DNA from: Streptomyces iconiensis
GTDB lineage: Bacteria; Actinomycetota; Actinomycetes; Streptomycetales; Streptomycetaceae
Assembly (NCBI RefSeq): GCF_028657195.3
Contig: NZ_JANCPR020000044.1
Location: 1 to 64,000 of the forward strand
Direction of reading: 5' to 3'
Length of the DNA: 64,000 nt
Shown: in pieces, positions 41,977 to 49,600 of the stretch
How positions within the stretch are numbered: position 1 is the first letter of the stretch
Layout of the letters: every line of letters starts with the position of its first letter
Translations under genes and position numbers: made by a program
The notes under the pieces: model-generated
The model's input: only the letters and a program-made list of their open reading frames with translations
What the model was told of the DNA's origin: nothing
The model's database searches: none

Positions 41977-43104
41977 ATGTCGATGATCCGAGAGCTGCGC
42001 GCCGCTGTGCGCCCGGCACTGCGCAAGGAGACCCGCTCGTACGGGTTCGAGGGCTACCACGGCGTCGGCGGTACGACGAGCAGTGCCGTGGTCGACTGCG
42101 CCGTCTACCGCGAGGGCAGGCGCGACCGGAACCACCTCAGCCCTGACGAGGCGCTGCGCACGGTGCGTTCGCACGACGGGCACAACCGCCAGGGCTTCGT
42201 ATGGATCGGTCTGCACGAGCCGACGGAGGAGGAGTTCGCCGGCATCGCGCAGGAGTACGGGCTGCACCCGCTGGCCGTCGAGGACGCGGTGCACGCGCAC
42301 CAGCGGCCGAAGCTGGAGCGTTACGACGAAAGCCTGTTCACCGTCTTCAAGACGATCCACTACGTCGAGCACGCCGAACTGACCGCCAGCAGCGAGGTGG
42401 TGGAGACCGGCGAGGTGATGTGCTTCACCGGCCGGGACTACATCATCACCGTCAGGCACGGCGGCCAGGGCTCGCTGCGCGCGCTGCGCCACCGCCTGGA
42501 GGAGGACCCCGAACTGCTGGCCAAGGGCCCCTCCGCGGTACTGCACGCCATCGCCGACCAGACCGTCGACGGCTATCTGGCCGTCGCCGACGCGGTGCAG
42601 GACGACATCGACGAGGTCGAGATCGAGGTCTTCTCCGACCGCTCGGGCAACGGGCGGCGCGGCGGCGACGCGGGCCGCATCTACCAACTCAAGCGCGAGG
42701 TACTGGAGTTCAAGCGGGCCGTCTCCCCGCTGATGCGCCCCATGCAGGTGCTGAGCGAGCGGCCTGTGCGGCTGATCGACCCGGACATCCAGAAGTACTT
42801 CAGGGACGTCGCCGACCATCTGACACGGGTGAACGAGCAGGTGCTCGGCTTCGACGACCTGCTCAACTCGATCCTCCAGGCCAACCTCGCACAGGCGACG
42901 GTCGCGCAGAACGAGGACATGCGGAAGATCACCGCCTGGGCCGCGATCTTCGCGGTGCCGACGATGATCGCGGGCATCTACGGCATGAACTTCGACTACA
43001 TGCCGGAGACCGACTGGAAGTACGGCTATCCCGCTGTGCTGTTGGTGATCGTCGGTATCTGTTACGCGATCCACCGCGGCTTCAAGCGCAACGGCTGGCT
43101 CTGA
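41977..43104 (+). CDS. corA: CorA-family magnesium/cobalt transporter
   Basis: A 375-residue protein with a large N-terminal cytoplasmic domain, a long helical stalk and two C-terminal membrane helices. The signature YGMNF follows the first helix (AAIFAVPTMIAGIYGMNF), and the end is Lys/Arg-rich (FKRNGWL) as in CorA. It passes Mg2+ down its gradient. ATG 41977 is chosen over 41965 because GGAGGG lies about 9 bp upstream. A second Mg-related protein (MgtE-like, 44792) lies nearby. Confidence 0.93.
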   Translation: MSMIRELRAAVRPALRKETRSYGFEGYHGVGGTTSSAVVDCAVYREGRRDRNHLSPDEALRTVRSHDGHNRQGFVWIGLHEPTEEEFAGIAQEYGLHPLAVEDAVHAHQRPKLERYDESLFTVFKTIHYVEHAELTASSEVVETGEVMCFTGRDYIITVRHGGQGSLRALRHRLEEDPELLAKGPSAVLHAIADQTVDGYLAVADAVQDDIDEVEIEVFSDRSGNGRRGGDAGRIYQLKREVLEFKRAVSPLMRPMQVLSERPVRLIDPDIQKYFRDVADHLTRVNEQVLGFDDLLNSILQANLAQATVAQNEDMRKITAWAAIFAVPTMIAGIYGMNFDYMPETDWKYGYPAVLLVIVGICYAIHRGFKRNGWL

Positions 43105-43132
43105 GCGCGACCGCCGACGGTAGCCTGCCGCC

Positions 43133-43681
43133 ATGACCGAGAGCCCTCAGCAGCACCACAGCACGCTCGACCGGGCACTGATCGAGGAGACGGCCAAGAA
43201 GTCCGGCCTCGTCTGGGTACGGGGCCCTGGCGGACCGGCGCGCGCACTGTGGCACGTGTGGCACGAGGGCGCCGTGTGTCTGGTGGGCGACGGTTCCCTG
43301 GAGCAGCCGCTGGAGGGACTCGGGCTGACGGACGGCGGCGGCGCGACCGTCACCGTGCGCGGCAAGGACAAGGGCGCGCGCCTGGTGGCCTGGCCCGCGC
43401 GCGTGAGCGAACTGCCGCCGCACGGCGAGGAGTGGGAGGCGGCGGTCGCCGAACTGAAGGGCAAGCGGCTGAACGCCCCCGACGCCGACACGGTCACCGA
43501 CCGCTGGGCCCGCGAGTCCCGCGTCCTGCGCCTGGAGCCCGAAGGAGCGCTCCTGGAGCGCCCGGGCGCCATGCCCGACGCCTCGCACGCCGCCGCCCCG
43601 CTCCACACGCCCGCCACCACCCGCAACCCCCAGCCCGCCGGCCTGCCACGGCTGCTCTTCCGGCGGCGCCGCAAGCCCTAG
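43133..43681 (+). CDS. Conserved hypothetical protein, possible split-barrel fold
   Basis: A 182-residue protein beginning at ATG 43133, 28 bp after corA. Alternating short strands (SGLVWVRGPGGPARALWHVW, then GAVCLVGDG, ATVTVRGKDKGARLVAW) recall the pyridoxamine-5'-phosphate-oxidase/F420-type split beta-barrel, but cofactor motifs are not obvious. The last 30 residues are Pro/Arg-rich. It may be cotranscribed with corA. Confidence 0.7.
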   Translation: MTESPQQHHSTLDRALIEETAKKSGLVWVRGPGGPARALWHVWHEGAVCLVGDGSLEQPLEGLGLTDGGGATVTVRGKDKGARLVAWPARVSELPPHGEEWEAAVAELKGKRLNAPDADTVTDRWARESRVLRLEPEGALLERPGAMPDASHAAAPLHTPATTRNPQPAGLPRLLFRRRRKP

Positions 43682-43799
43682 TAGCGGGCCGCGGGCACTA
43701 CTGGTAGCGCGTCACCGGGCTGTCGCGGTCGGCGGGCCGTAACCGCCGACGCGCCCACGGGGACGCCGTCACCGGGCCGGCCGCGGGAGCCCGCGAGAG

Positions 43800-44564
43800 T
43801 CAGTGCTTACTGGGTGAGATCTGCTTCCCGTAGTCGACGGTTTCGTTCTTCGAGGGGGCGCTCAGCTCGAACCCGCGGTTCCAGCCGCTGAGTTGGACCG
43901 TACCGGCGTCGCCGCCACGCTGGAGGCGAAGCGGGTAGGGGGAGCCCTTGAGGGAGACGTCGATGGTGCCGCCGCGGCCGGCGCCCGCGCTGACCCGTAC
44001 CGTCTTCACCCCGTCGACCTGCCCCCGGTCGCCGGCCTCGCGCTTGCCGTCCATGGCCAGCAGCCCGTCCAGCAGCACGCCCATGTCCGTGAAGCCGCTC
44101 AGCTGCTTGTAGGCGGGGTCGTTGCGCGGAACCTTGACGTACTTGCCCTCCAGCTTGCCCGCGGCGGCGACATCGCTCTTGGTGGGCTCGGAGCCGCCCT
44201 TCTCCTGCTTGGCCCAGAAGTCGGTGCCCGCCTTGAGGTAGAGATCGCTGCGCACCCGTAGCAGTTCGAAGGTGGCACCGCCCTGCGCCGAGACCTCGCC
44301 GACGCCTCCGTCGCGCTTGAGGCGCATCTTGATGCGGTAGGTCTGGCCCTTGCTGACGACGTTGCCCGAGACGCGTACGGCCTCGGCCTTCTCCGCCGCC
44401 TTTCTGGCCTTCATCTCGATCTTCGCGGGCGACAGTTTGCCGACGCCGTTGGTGCCCTTGTCCGGATCCTCCTCCGCACCGCACCCGCTGAGCGCCACTG
44501 TGGCTCCGGCGCAGACGACCGCGAGCAGCGCAGCACTACGGGGTGCGCGGGCACGTCCAGTCAC
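43800..44564 (-). CDS. LppX/LprAFG-type lipoprotein
   Basis: A 254-residue exported lipoprotein: signal peptide ending in LSGC at about residue 28, then a mature domain with the pattern of LprG/LppX proteins (repeated amphipathic strands, VRSDLYLKAGTDFW, and a C-terminal YPLRLQRGG segment). Relatives bind or carry lipids across the envelope. GTG 44564 is preceded by AGGAGGAGC. It stands alone and is divergent from the MgtE-like gene. Confidence 0.8.
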   Translation of the reverse strand: MTGRARAPRSAALLAVVCAGATVALSGCGAEEDPDKGTNGVGKLSPAKIEMKARKAAEKAEAVRVSGNVVSKGQTYRIKMRLKRDGGVGEVSAQGGATFELLRVRSDLYLKAGTDFWAKQEKGGSEPTKSDVAAAGKLEGKYVKVPRNDPAYKQLSGFTDMGVLLDGLLAMDGKREAGDRGQVDGVKTVRVSAGAGRGGTIDVSLKGSPYPLRLQRGGDAGTVQLSGWNRGFELSAPSKNETVDYGKQISPSKH

Positions 44565-44791
44565 GGGGTGCTCCTCCTGTGGTCGGCGGCAGGACCGCAC
44601 CCTACCCGTGCCTGTCGGCGCTTTCGGAAGGCAGCCGTCCGGACCACACCACGGCGCGGCCGTGGCACGGGTCACGCTAGCCTTAATCCGGCATAACGAC
44701 TAAAGCTCCCAAAGACGTATAGCTCCGTGAGACCGCAGCCCCGTGCGACGCACATGGCGCCACGGCTCACCCGAAGGGAAAGGGGCGGAGG

Positions 44792-46090
44792 ATGGCAGCG
44801 GGCGCCCTCCGTGTCTTCGTCTCCCATCTGGCCGGCATGGCCGTCTTCGACCCCAACGGCGACCACGTGGGACGCGTCCGCGACGTGGTCGTCCTGATGG
44901 GCGGCAGGCGGCGGCTGCCAGGGGTTCTGGGACTCGTGGTCGAGGTCGTCAGCCGGCGCCGGGTCTTCCTCCCCATGACGCGCGTGACCGGGGTCGAGTC
45001 CGGCCAGGTCATCACCACGGGCGTGCTCAACATCCGCCGCTTCGAACAGCGCCCCAACGAACACCTCGTACTCGGCGAACTCCTCGACCGCCGGATCTCG
45101 CTCCTGGAGACCGGCGAACCGGTCACCGTCCTGGACGTGGGCATGCACCGGCTGCCGGCCCGCCGGGACTGGGAGCTGGACCGGCTCTTCGTACGCAAGG
45201 CACGCACGGGCGGAGGGCTGCGCGCGCGTCGCGGCGAGACGCTGACCGTCGACTGGGACGCGGTCACCGGTTTCGCGCTGGAGGAGCGCGAGCAGGGCAC
45301 GGCCAACCTGCTGGCCACCTTCGAGCAGCTGCGTCCTGCCGACATGGCCAACGTGCTGCACCACCTGTCCGAGAAGCGCAGGGCAGAGGTCGCCGCCGCG
45401 CTGCACGACGACCGGCTCGCCGACGTCCTGGAGGAACTGCCCGACGACGACCAGGTGGAGATCCTCGGCAAACTCCATGACGAACGCGCCGCCGTCGTCC
45501 TGGAGGCCATGGACCCCGACGACGCCGCCGACCTGCTGGGCGAGCTGCCCGAGGACGAGAAGGACCGCCTCCTGGACCTCATGCAGCCCCAGGAGGCGGC
45601 GCCCGTACGGCGGCTGCTCACGTACGAGGAGGGCACGGCGGGCAGCCTGATGACCACCGAGCCGATCGTGCTGCGGCCCGACGCGAGCGTCGCCGAGGCG
45701 CTGGCGCGCGTACGCAACGAGGACCTGCCCGCACCACTGGCCGCGCAGATCTACGTCTGCCGCCCGCCGGAGGAGACCCCTACAGGCAAGTACCTGGGCG
45801 TCGTGCACTTCCAACGGATGCTGCGCGAGCCGCCGTTCGAACTCGTAGGCGGCCTCGTGGACACCGACCTGCGCCCGCTGCCGCCCAGCGCCTCGCTGCC
45901 GGCCCTGACGAGCTACATGGCGGCCTACAACATCGTCTCCGCGCCGGTGGTGGACGAGGACCGGCACCTGCTGGGCGCGGTCACGGTCGACGACGTACTC
46001 GACCACCTGCTGCCCGACGACTGGCGCGAGTCGGCGGACGTGGGCGGGCTGCCCGGACTGGCGCACGAGGAGGCGGTGAACGGTGGCTGA
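44792..46090 (+). CDS. Soluble MgtE-like protein: PRC-barrel, MgtE N-domain and CBS pair
   Basis: A 432-residue protein with an N-terminal PRC-barrel-like domain (FDPNGDHVGRVRDVVV), a helical MgtE N-domain (repeats such as ADVLEELPDDDQVEILG and DAADLLGELPEDEK) and two CBS domains (TAGSLMTTEP onward). It stops before the channel helices of MgtE, so it cannot transport Mg2+ by itself and probably senses Mg2+ or nucleotides. ATG 44792 behind GGGGCGGAGG. Overlaps the DUF1003 gene by 8 bp, suggesting that the membrane protein is its partner. Confidence 0.88.
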   Translation: MAAGALRVFVSHLAGMAVFDPNGDHVGRVRDVVVLMGGRRRLPGVLGLVVEVVSRRRVFLPMTRVTGVESGQVITTGVLNIRRFEQRPNEHLVLGELLDRRISLLETGEPVTVLDVGMHRLPARRDWELDRLFVRKARTGGGLRARRGETLTVDWDAVTGFALEEREQGTANLLATFEQLRPADMANVLHHLSEKRRAEVAAALHDDRLADVLEELPDDDQVEILGKLHDERAAVVLEAMDPDDAADLLGELPEDEKDRLLDLMQPQEAAPVRRLLTYEEGTAGSLMTTEPIVLRPDASVAEALARVRNEDLPAPLAAQIYVCRPPEETPTGKYLGVVHFQRMLREPPFELVGGLVDTDLRPLPPSASLPALTSYMAAYNIVSAPVVDEDRHLLGAVTVDDVLDHLLPDDWRESADVGGLPGLAHEEAVNGG

Positions 46091-46586
46091 GCGCGAGGGA
46101 CCCCGGCTGGACGTGCCCCGCACACCCCGGCGCAGCCTGCTGCCCGAGTACGACCCGGACGTGTTCGGGCGCACCTCGGAGCGGATCGCGCGGTTCCTGG
46201 GTACCGGGCGGTTCCTCGTCTGGATGACGGTCGTGATCGTCGCCTGGGTCGGCTGGAACGTCGTCGTTCCCGACCCGCTCAAGTTCGACCGCTACCCGTT
46301 CATCTTCCTGACCCTCGCGCTGTCGCTCCAGGCGTCGTACGCGGCCCCGCTGATCCTCCTCGCGCAGAACCGCCAGGACGACCGGGACCGGGTCAACCTG
46401 GAGCAGGACCGCAGCCGCAACGAGCGCAGCATCGCCGACACCGAGTTCCTGACCCGCGAGATCGCCTCCCTCCGCATGGGACTGGGCGAGGTCGCCACCC
46501 GCGACTGGATCCGCTCCGAACTCCAGGAGCTGGTCAGGGAGCTGGGCCAGCCCCCACCGAGCGACCGGAACGACCAGGACCACTGA
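46083..46586 (+). CDS. DUF1003 membrane protein
   Basis: A 167-residue protein with two membrane helices (about 45-62 and 72-90) and a C-terminal coiled region (NRQDDRDRVNLEQDRSRNER). DUF1003 members have no settled function. GTG 46083 lies inside the end of the MgtE-like gene, so the pair is translationally coupled and likely forms one complex. Confidence 0.88.
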   Translation: MAEREGPRLDVPRTPRRSLLPEYDPDVFGRTSERIARFLGTGRFLVWMTVVIVAWVGWNVVVPDPLKFDRYPFIFLTLALSLQASYAAPLILLAQNRQDDRDRVNLEQDRSRNERSIADTEFLTREIASLRMGLGEVATRDWIRSELQELVRELGQPPPSDRNDQDH

Positions 46587-46591
46587 GGCCC

Positions 46592-46756
46592 CCCACACCG
46601 TCACCCGACCCCCGCCCCTTACCCGACGCGCTCCGCGCGGCCGTACCGCCCACACCGTCGCCCGACCCTTACTCGATGCGCTCCGCGCGGCCGTACCGCC
46701 CACACCGTCACCCGACCCCCGCCCCTTACTCGATGCGCTTCGCGCAGCCGTACCAT
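46592..46756. repeat. Three direct repeats carrying the mrp promoter
   Basis: Copies begin with CCCACACCGTC at 46592, 46649 and 46699 (units of 57 and 50 bp; the middle copy lacks 7 bp) and end in CCGTACCG or CCGTACCA. The last copy ends at the -10 hexamer of mrp. The array fills nearly all the space between DUF1003 and mrp. Confidence 0.85.
46726..46756 (+). promoter_or_regulatory. Promoter of mrp, predicted leaderless transcript
   Basis: TACCAT at 46751-46756 is a good -10 hexamer; the mrp ATG begins six bases later, exactly where transcription should start. A weak -35 (TTACTC, 46726-46731) lies 19 bp upstream. No ribosome site precedes the ATG, which agrees with a leaderless mRNA. Confidence 0.5.
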
Positions 46757-46762
46757 GCCTGT

Positions 46763-47920
46763 ATGGCTACCGTGACCCAGGACTCGACCCCCACCGAAGA
46801 CGCGGTGCGTGCCGCGCTCGCCACGGTGAATGATCCGGAGATCCACCGGCCGATCACCGATCTGGGGATGGTCAAATCCGTCGCCATCGCGCAGGACGGC
46901 ACGGTGGATGTCGGGGTGTACCTGACGGTCTCCGGCTGTCCGATGCGCGAGACCATCACCTCGAACGTCAGCGAGGCCGTCCAGGGCGTCCCCGGTGTGA
47001 CCGGCGTGAACGTCGAACTGGACGTGATGAGCGACGAGCAGCGCCGCGAGCTGGCCTCCTCCCTGCGGGGCGGCAAGGCGGAGCGTGAGGTGCCCTTCGC
47101 GCAGCCCGGTTCGCTGACCCGTGTCTACTGCGTGGCCTCCGGCAAGGGCGGCGTCGGCAAGTCGTCGGTCACCGTGAACCTCGCCGCCTCCATGGCAGCG
47201 CAGGGCCTCAAGGTCGGCGTCGTGGACGCGGACATCTACGGGCACTCCGTTCCCCGCATGCTGGGCACCGAGGGGCGTCCCACGCAGGTCGAGGACATGA
47301 TCATGCCGCCGTCCTCGCACGGCGTGAAGGTCATCTCCATCGGGATGTTCACACCGGGCAACTCCCCCGTGGTGTGGCGCGGCCCCATGCTGCACCGCGC
47401 GCTCCAGCAGTTCCTGGCCGACGTGTACTGGGGCGACCTGGACGTGCTCCTGCTCGACCTGCCGCCCGGCACCGGCGACATCGCGATCTCGGTGGCCCAG
47501 CTCATCCCGAACGCCGAGATCCTCGTGGTGACCACCCCGCAGCAGGCCGCTGCCGAGGTCGCCGAGCGCGCGGGCTCCATCGCCGTGCAGACGCACCAGA
47601 AGATCGTCGGCGTCATCGAGAACATGTCAGGGATGCCCTGCCCGCACTGTGACGAGCTGGTGGACGTGTTCGGCACCGGAGGCGGCAAGCAGGTCGCCGA
47701 GGGCCTCACACGGACGACAGGGGCCGAGGTGCCCGTACTGGGCGGCATCCCGATCGACATCCGGATGCGCGAGGGCGGCGACGAGGGCAAGCCCGTCGTG
47801 CTGAGCGACCCCGACTCCCCCGCCGGATCCGCGCTGCGCTCGATCGCCGACCGGCTGGCCGAGCGCGAGCGCGGCCTGCAGGGCATGTCACTCGGCCTGA
47901 CGCCCAGCAACAAGTTCTGA
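46763..47920 (+). CDS. mrp: Mrp/ApbC/NBP35-family Fe-S cluster carrier ATPase
   Basis: A 385-residue protein with an N-terminal MIP18/DUF59 domain (VNDPEIHRPITDLGMV) and a P-loop ATPase domain: deviant Walker A SGKGGVGKS (126-134), DADIYGHSVPRM, DLPPGTGD, and the paired cluster cysteines MPCPHC. It assembles or transfers Fe-S clusters. ATG 46763 is used because the -10 hexamer lies six bases upstream and the protein then begins where homologues do. A 22-bp stem terminator follows at 47974. Confidence 0.94.
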   Translation: MATVTQDSTPTEDAVRAALATVNDPEIHRPITDLGMVKSVAIAQDGTVDVGVYLTVSGCPMRETITSNVSEAVQGVPGVTGVNVELDVMSDEQRRELASSLRGGKAEREVPFAQPGSLTRVYCVASGKGGVGKSSVTVNLAASMAAQGLKVGVVDADIYGHSVPRMLGTEGRPTQVEDMIMPPSSHGVKVISIGMFTPGNSPVVWRGPMLHRALQQFLADVYWGDLDVLLLDLPPGTGDIAISVAQLIPNAEILVVTTPQQAAAEVAERAGSIAVQTHQKIVGVIENMSGMPCPHCDELVDVFGTGGGKQVAEGLTRTTGAEVPVLGGIPIDIRMREGGDEGKPVVLSDPDSPAGSALRSIADRLAERERGLQGMSLGLTPSNKF

Positions 47921-47973
47921 CCCCTGGCGCAAGGCAGTTGGCCGGAATGCTTCCGGCCGGCGGCCCGCCCGGA

Positions 47974-48023
47974 CATACAGGGACCCCCGCACGGAGAACG
48001 TTCCGTGCGGGGGTCCCTGTATG
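47974..48023. terminator. Perfect 22-bp stem terminator
   Basis: Positions 47974-47995 pair without mismatch with 48002-48023 around a 6-nt loop, between the convergent mrp and 48071 genes. This is the longest perfect hairpin seen in the window. Confidence 0.85.
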
Positions 48024-48070
48024 CCGGTCCACGGCAGGCGCGTGCACCCGGAGGCGCGTGCGCCCCGCGG

Positions 48071-48724
48071 TCAGCGCTCGTAGCCGGTGATGTCCTGGAC
48101 GACCGCGAAGCCCAGGCCGTACGCGCTCATCCCGCGCCCGTAGGCGCCGAGGTGCACGCCCTCCTGCGCCGAGCCGGCCAGCACCCAGCCGTACTCGGAC
48201 TCGCGGTAGTGGAAGTCGGTCGGTACGCCGTCGACCGGCAGCGACAGCCCGGACCAGCCCTGACCCCCCAGATCGTCCGCCAGCTCCCACGCGACACCTG
48301 TCTGCTGGTCCAGCCAGTCCTGCCGCAGGCTGCGCTCCATCTCCAGCGGCCAGCTGCACGAGAGCAGCCCCGAGCCGGCCAGCCACGCGGCCGTGGAGAC
48401 GGACGTCGCCTCCAGCACCCCCGTACCGTCGGCGCTGCGCCGTACCGGGCGGCTGGCGACCGTCACCGCGACGGCGAAGCTCTGATCCTCCGGGCTGGTC
48501 TCCACCCGGATGGACGGTTCCTCTCCATGCCCGATCGACCCGTGCTCGACCGTGCCGTCGGCGGCTGTTCCGACCTGCATCAGCCAGCGTGGCCCCGTGA
48601 ATGCCGCATCGAGGCCGTACCACGGGAAGGCGGCCATCAGAAAGCCGTCCACCGCCCGCCGCGCGCCCGGAACCCCTTGCGCGGCGGGCTCGGATTCACC
48701 GGCTAGCCGACTCGTCGTCTCCAT
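48071..48724 (-). CDS. Conserved hypothetical protein
   Basis: A 217-residue protein, ATG at 48724, hydrophilic and without signal or membrane segment. Conserved-looking blocks include FLMAAFPWYGLDAAFTGPRW and YRESEYGWVLAGSAQEG, and it ends GFAVVQDITGYER. No family or catalytic motif is recognised. Adjacent genes encode Mrp (convergent) and TatB (upstream on the same strand). Confidence 0.72.
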   Translation of the reverse strand: METTSRLAGESEPAAQGVPGARRAVDGFLMAAFPWYGLDAAFTGPRWLMQVGTAADGTVEHGSIGHGEEPSIRVETSPEDQSFAVAVTVASRPVRRSADGTGVLEATSVSTAAWLAGSGLLSCSWPLEMERSLRQDWLDQQTGVAWELADDLGGQGWSGLSLPVDGVPTDFHYRESEYGWVLAGSAQEGVHLGAYGRGMSAYGLGFAVVQDITGYER

Positions 48725-48934
48725 GTGTGCGACGCCTCCTCATTGCCCTGTGCCATGGGAAGCCAGCTCCGTCGGACGGCGACCCCGGACACAGGGAGGA
48801 TAGCCACATGGGTCCGCCGTGTCGGGCATGCCGGGGGGATCAGGACGCGGTACGGGGGGTGAGATGGACGGCAAACGCCTCAGATGTCCCAGGTGGTACG
48901 CGTCCCGGAGAGCACTCTCAGAGCTGACACACCG

Positions 48935-49516
48935 TCAGGTCGCGTCCGCGTCGAACGGAGGCGGGTCGCTCTTGGCGAGCGGGTCGCTCTTGCTGAACGC
49001 GTCACCGGAACCGCCCTGGTCACGCCCGGCCGAGGAGTCCACCTTCTTGGTCATGTCGGCCCTCTTGGTCATGTCGGCCTTCTTGACCGTGTCGACCTTG
49101 CCGTTCGAGCCCGAGCCGTTGGCTCCGCTCTTGCTGAGGCTCGTCCTGCCGCCCGCCGCACCCGCCGTGTCACGGGAGTCGTCGTCGCTGTCCGTGCCGT
49201 TCACCGCGTCGGTGACCTCGGCCAGATCCTTGCGCAGATCGAAGCTGTTGCGGATCTCCTTGATGCCCAGGTCGTCGTTCTCCATCAGGTGCTTGCGCGC
49301 GAAGGTCTTGGGATTCAGGTCCTCGAACTCGAAGTCCTTGAATTCCGGGCCCAGTTCGGACTTGATGTCTTCCTTCGCGCTGTCCGAGAACGCCCGCACC
49401 TTACGGATGAAAGCCGAGACGTCCTGGATCACCTTGGGCAGCTTGTCGGGGCCGAAGATCAGCACCGCGAGAACGACGAGCGCGACCAGCTCCAGTGGTC
49501 CTATGTCGAAGAACAC
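48935..49516 (-). CDS. tatB: TatB twin-arginine translocase component
   Basis: A 193-residue protein. The short N-terminal helix (FDIGPLELVALVVLAVLIFG) and the PDKLP hinge followed by an amphipathic helix identify the TatA/B family; its length and position after htrA identify TatB. The charged C-terminal tail contains near repeats KKADMTKRADMTKKVD. It acts in the membrane receptor for folded proteins with twin-arginine signals. GTG start at 49516, 84 bp after htrA, as in mycobacteria. Confidence 0.9.
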   Translation of the reverse strand: MFFDIGPLELVALVVLAVLIFGPDKLPKVIQDVSAFIRKVRAFSDSAKEDIKSELGPEFKDFEFEDLNPKTFARKHLMENDDLGIKEIRNSFDLRKDLAEVTDAVNGTDSDDDSRDTAGAAGGRTSLSKSGANGSGSNGKVDTVKKADMTKRADMTKKVDSSAGRDQGGSGDAFSKSDPLAKSDPPPFDADAT

Positions 49517-49600
49517 CGTGCAGCTCCCTCACTCCGTCCACGGCCCAGTACGGCCAGGTGTCACGGTACCCGCCCACACGCCGTGTGGGGGACCCCGCCC

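Noticed and set aside
41596..43134. 512-codon minus-strand frame opposite corA
   Set aside because: Antisense to a well-supported CorA and without recognisable domains.
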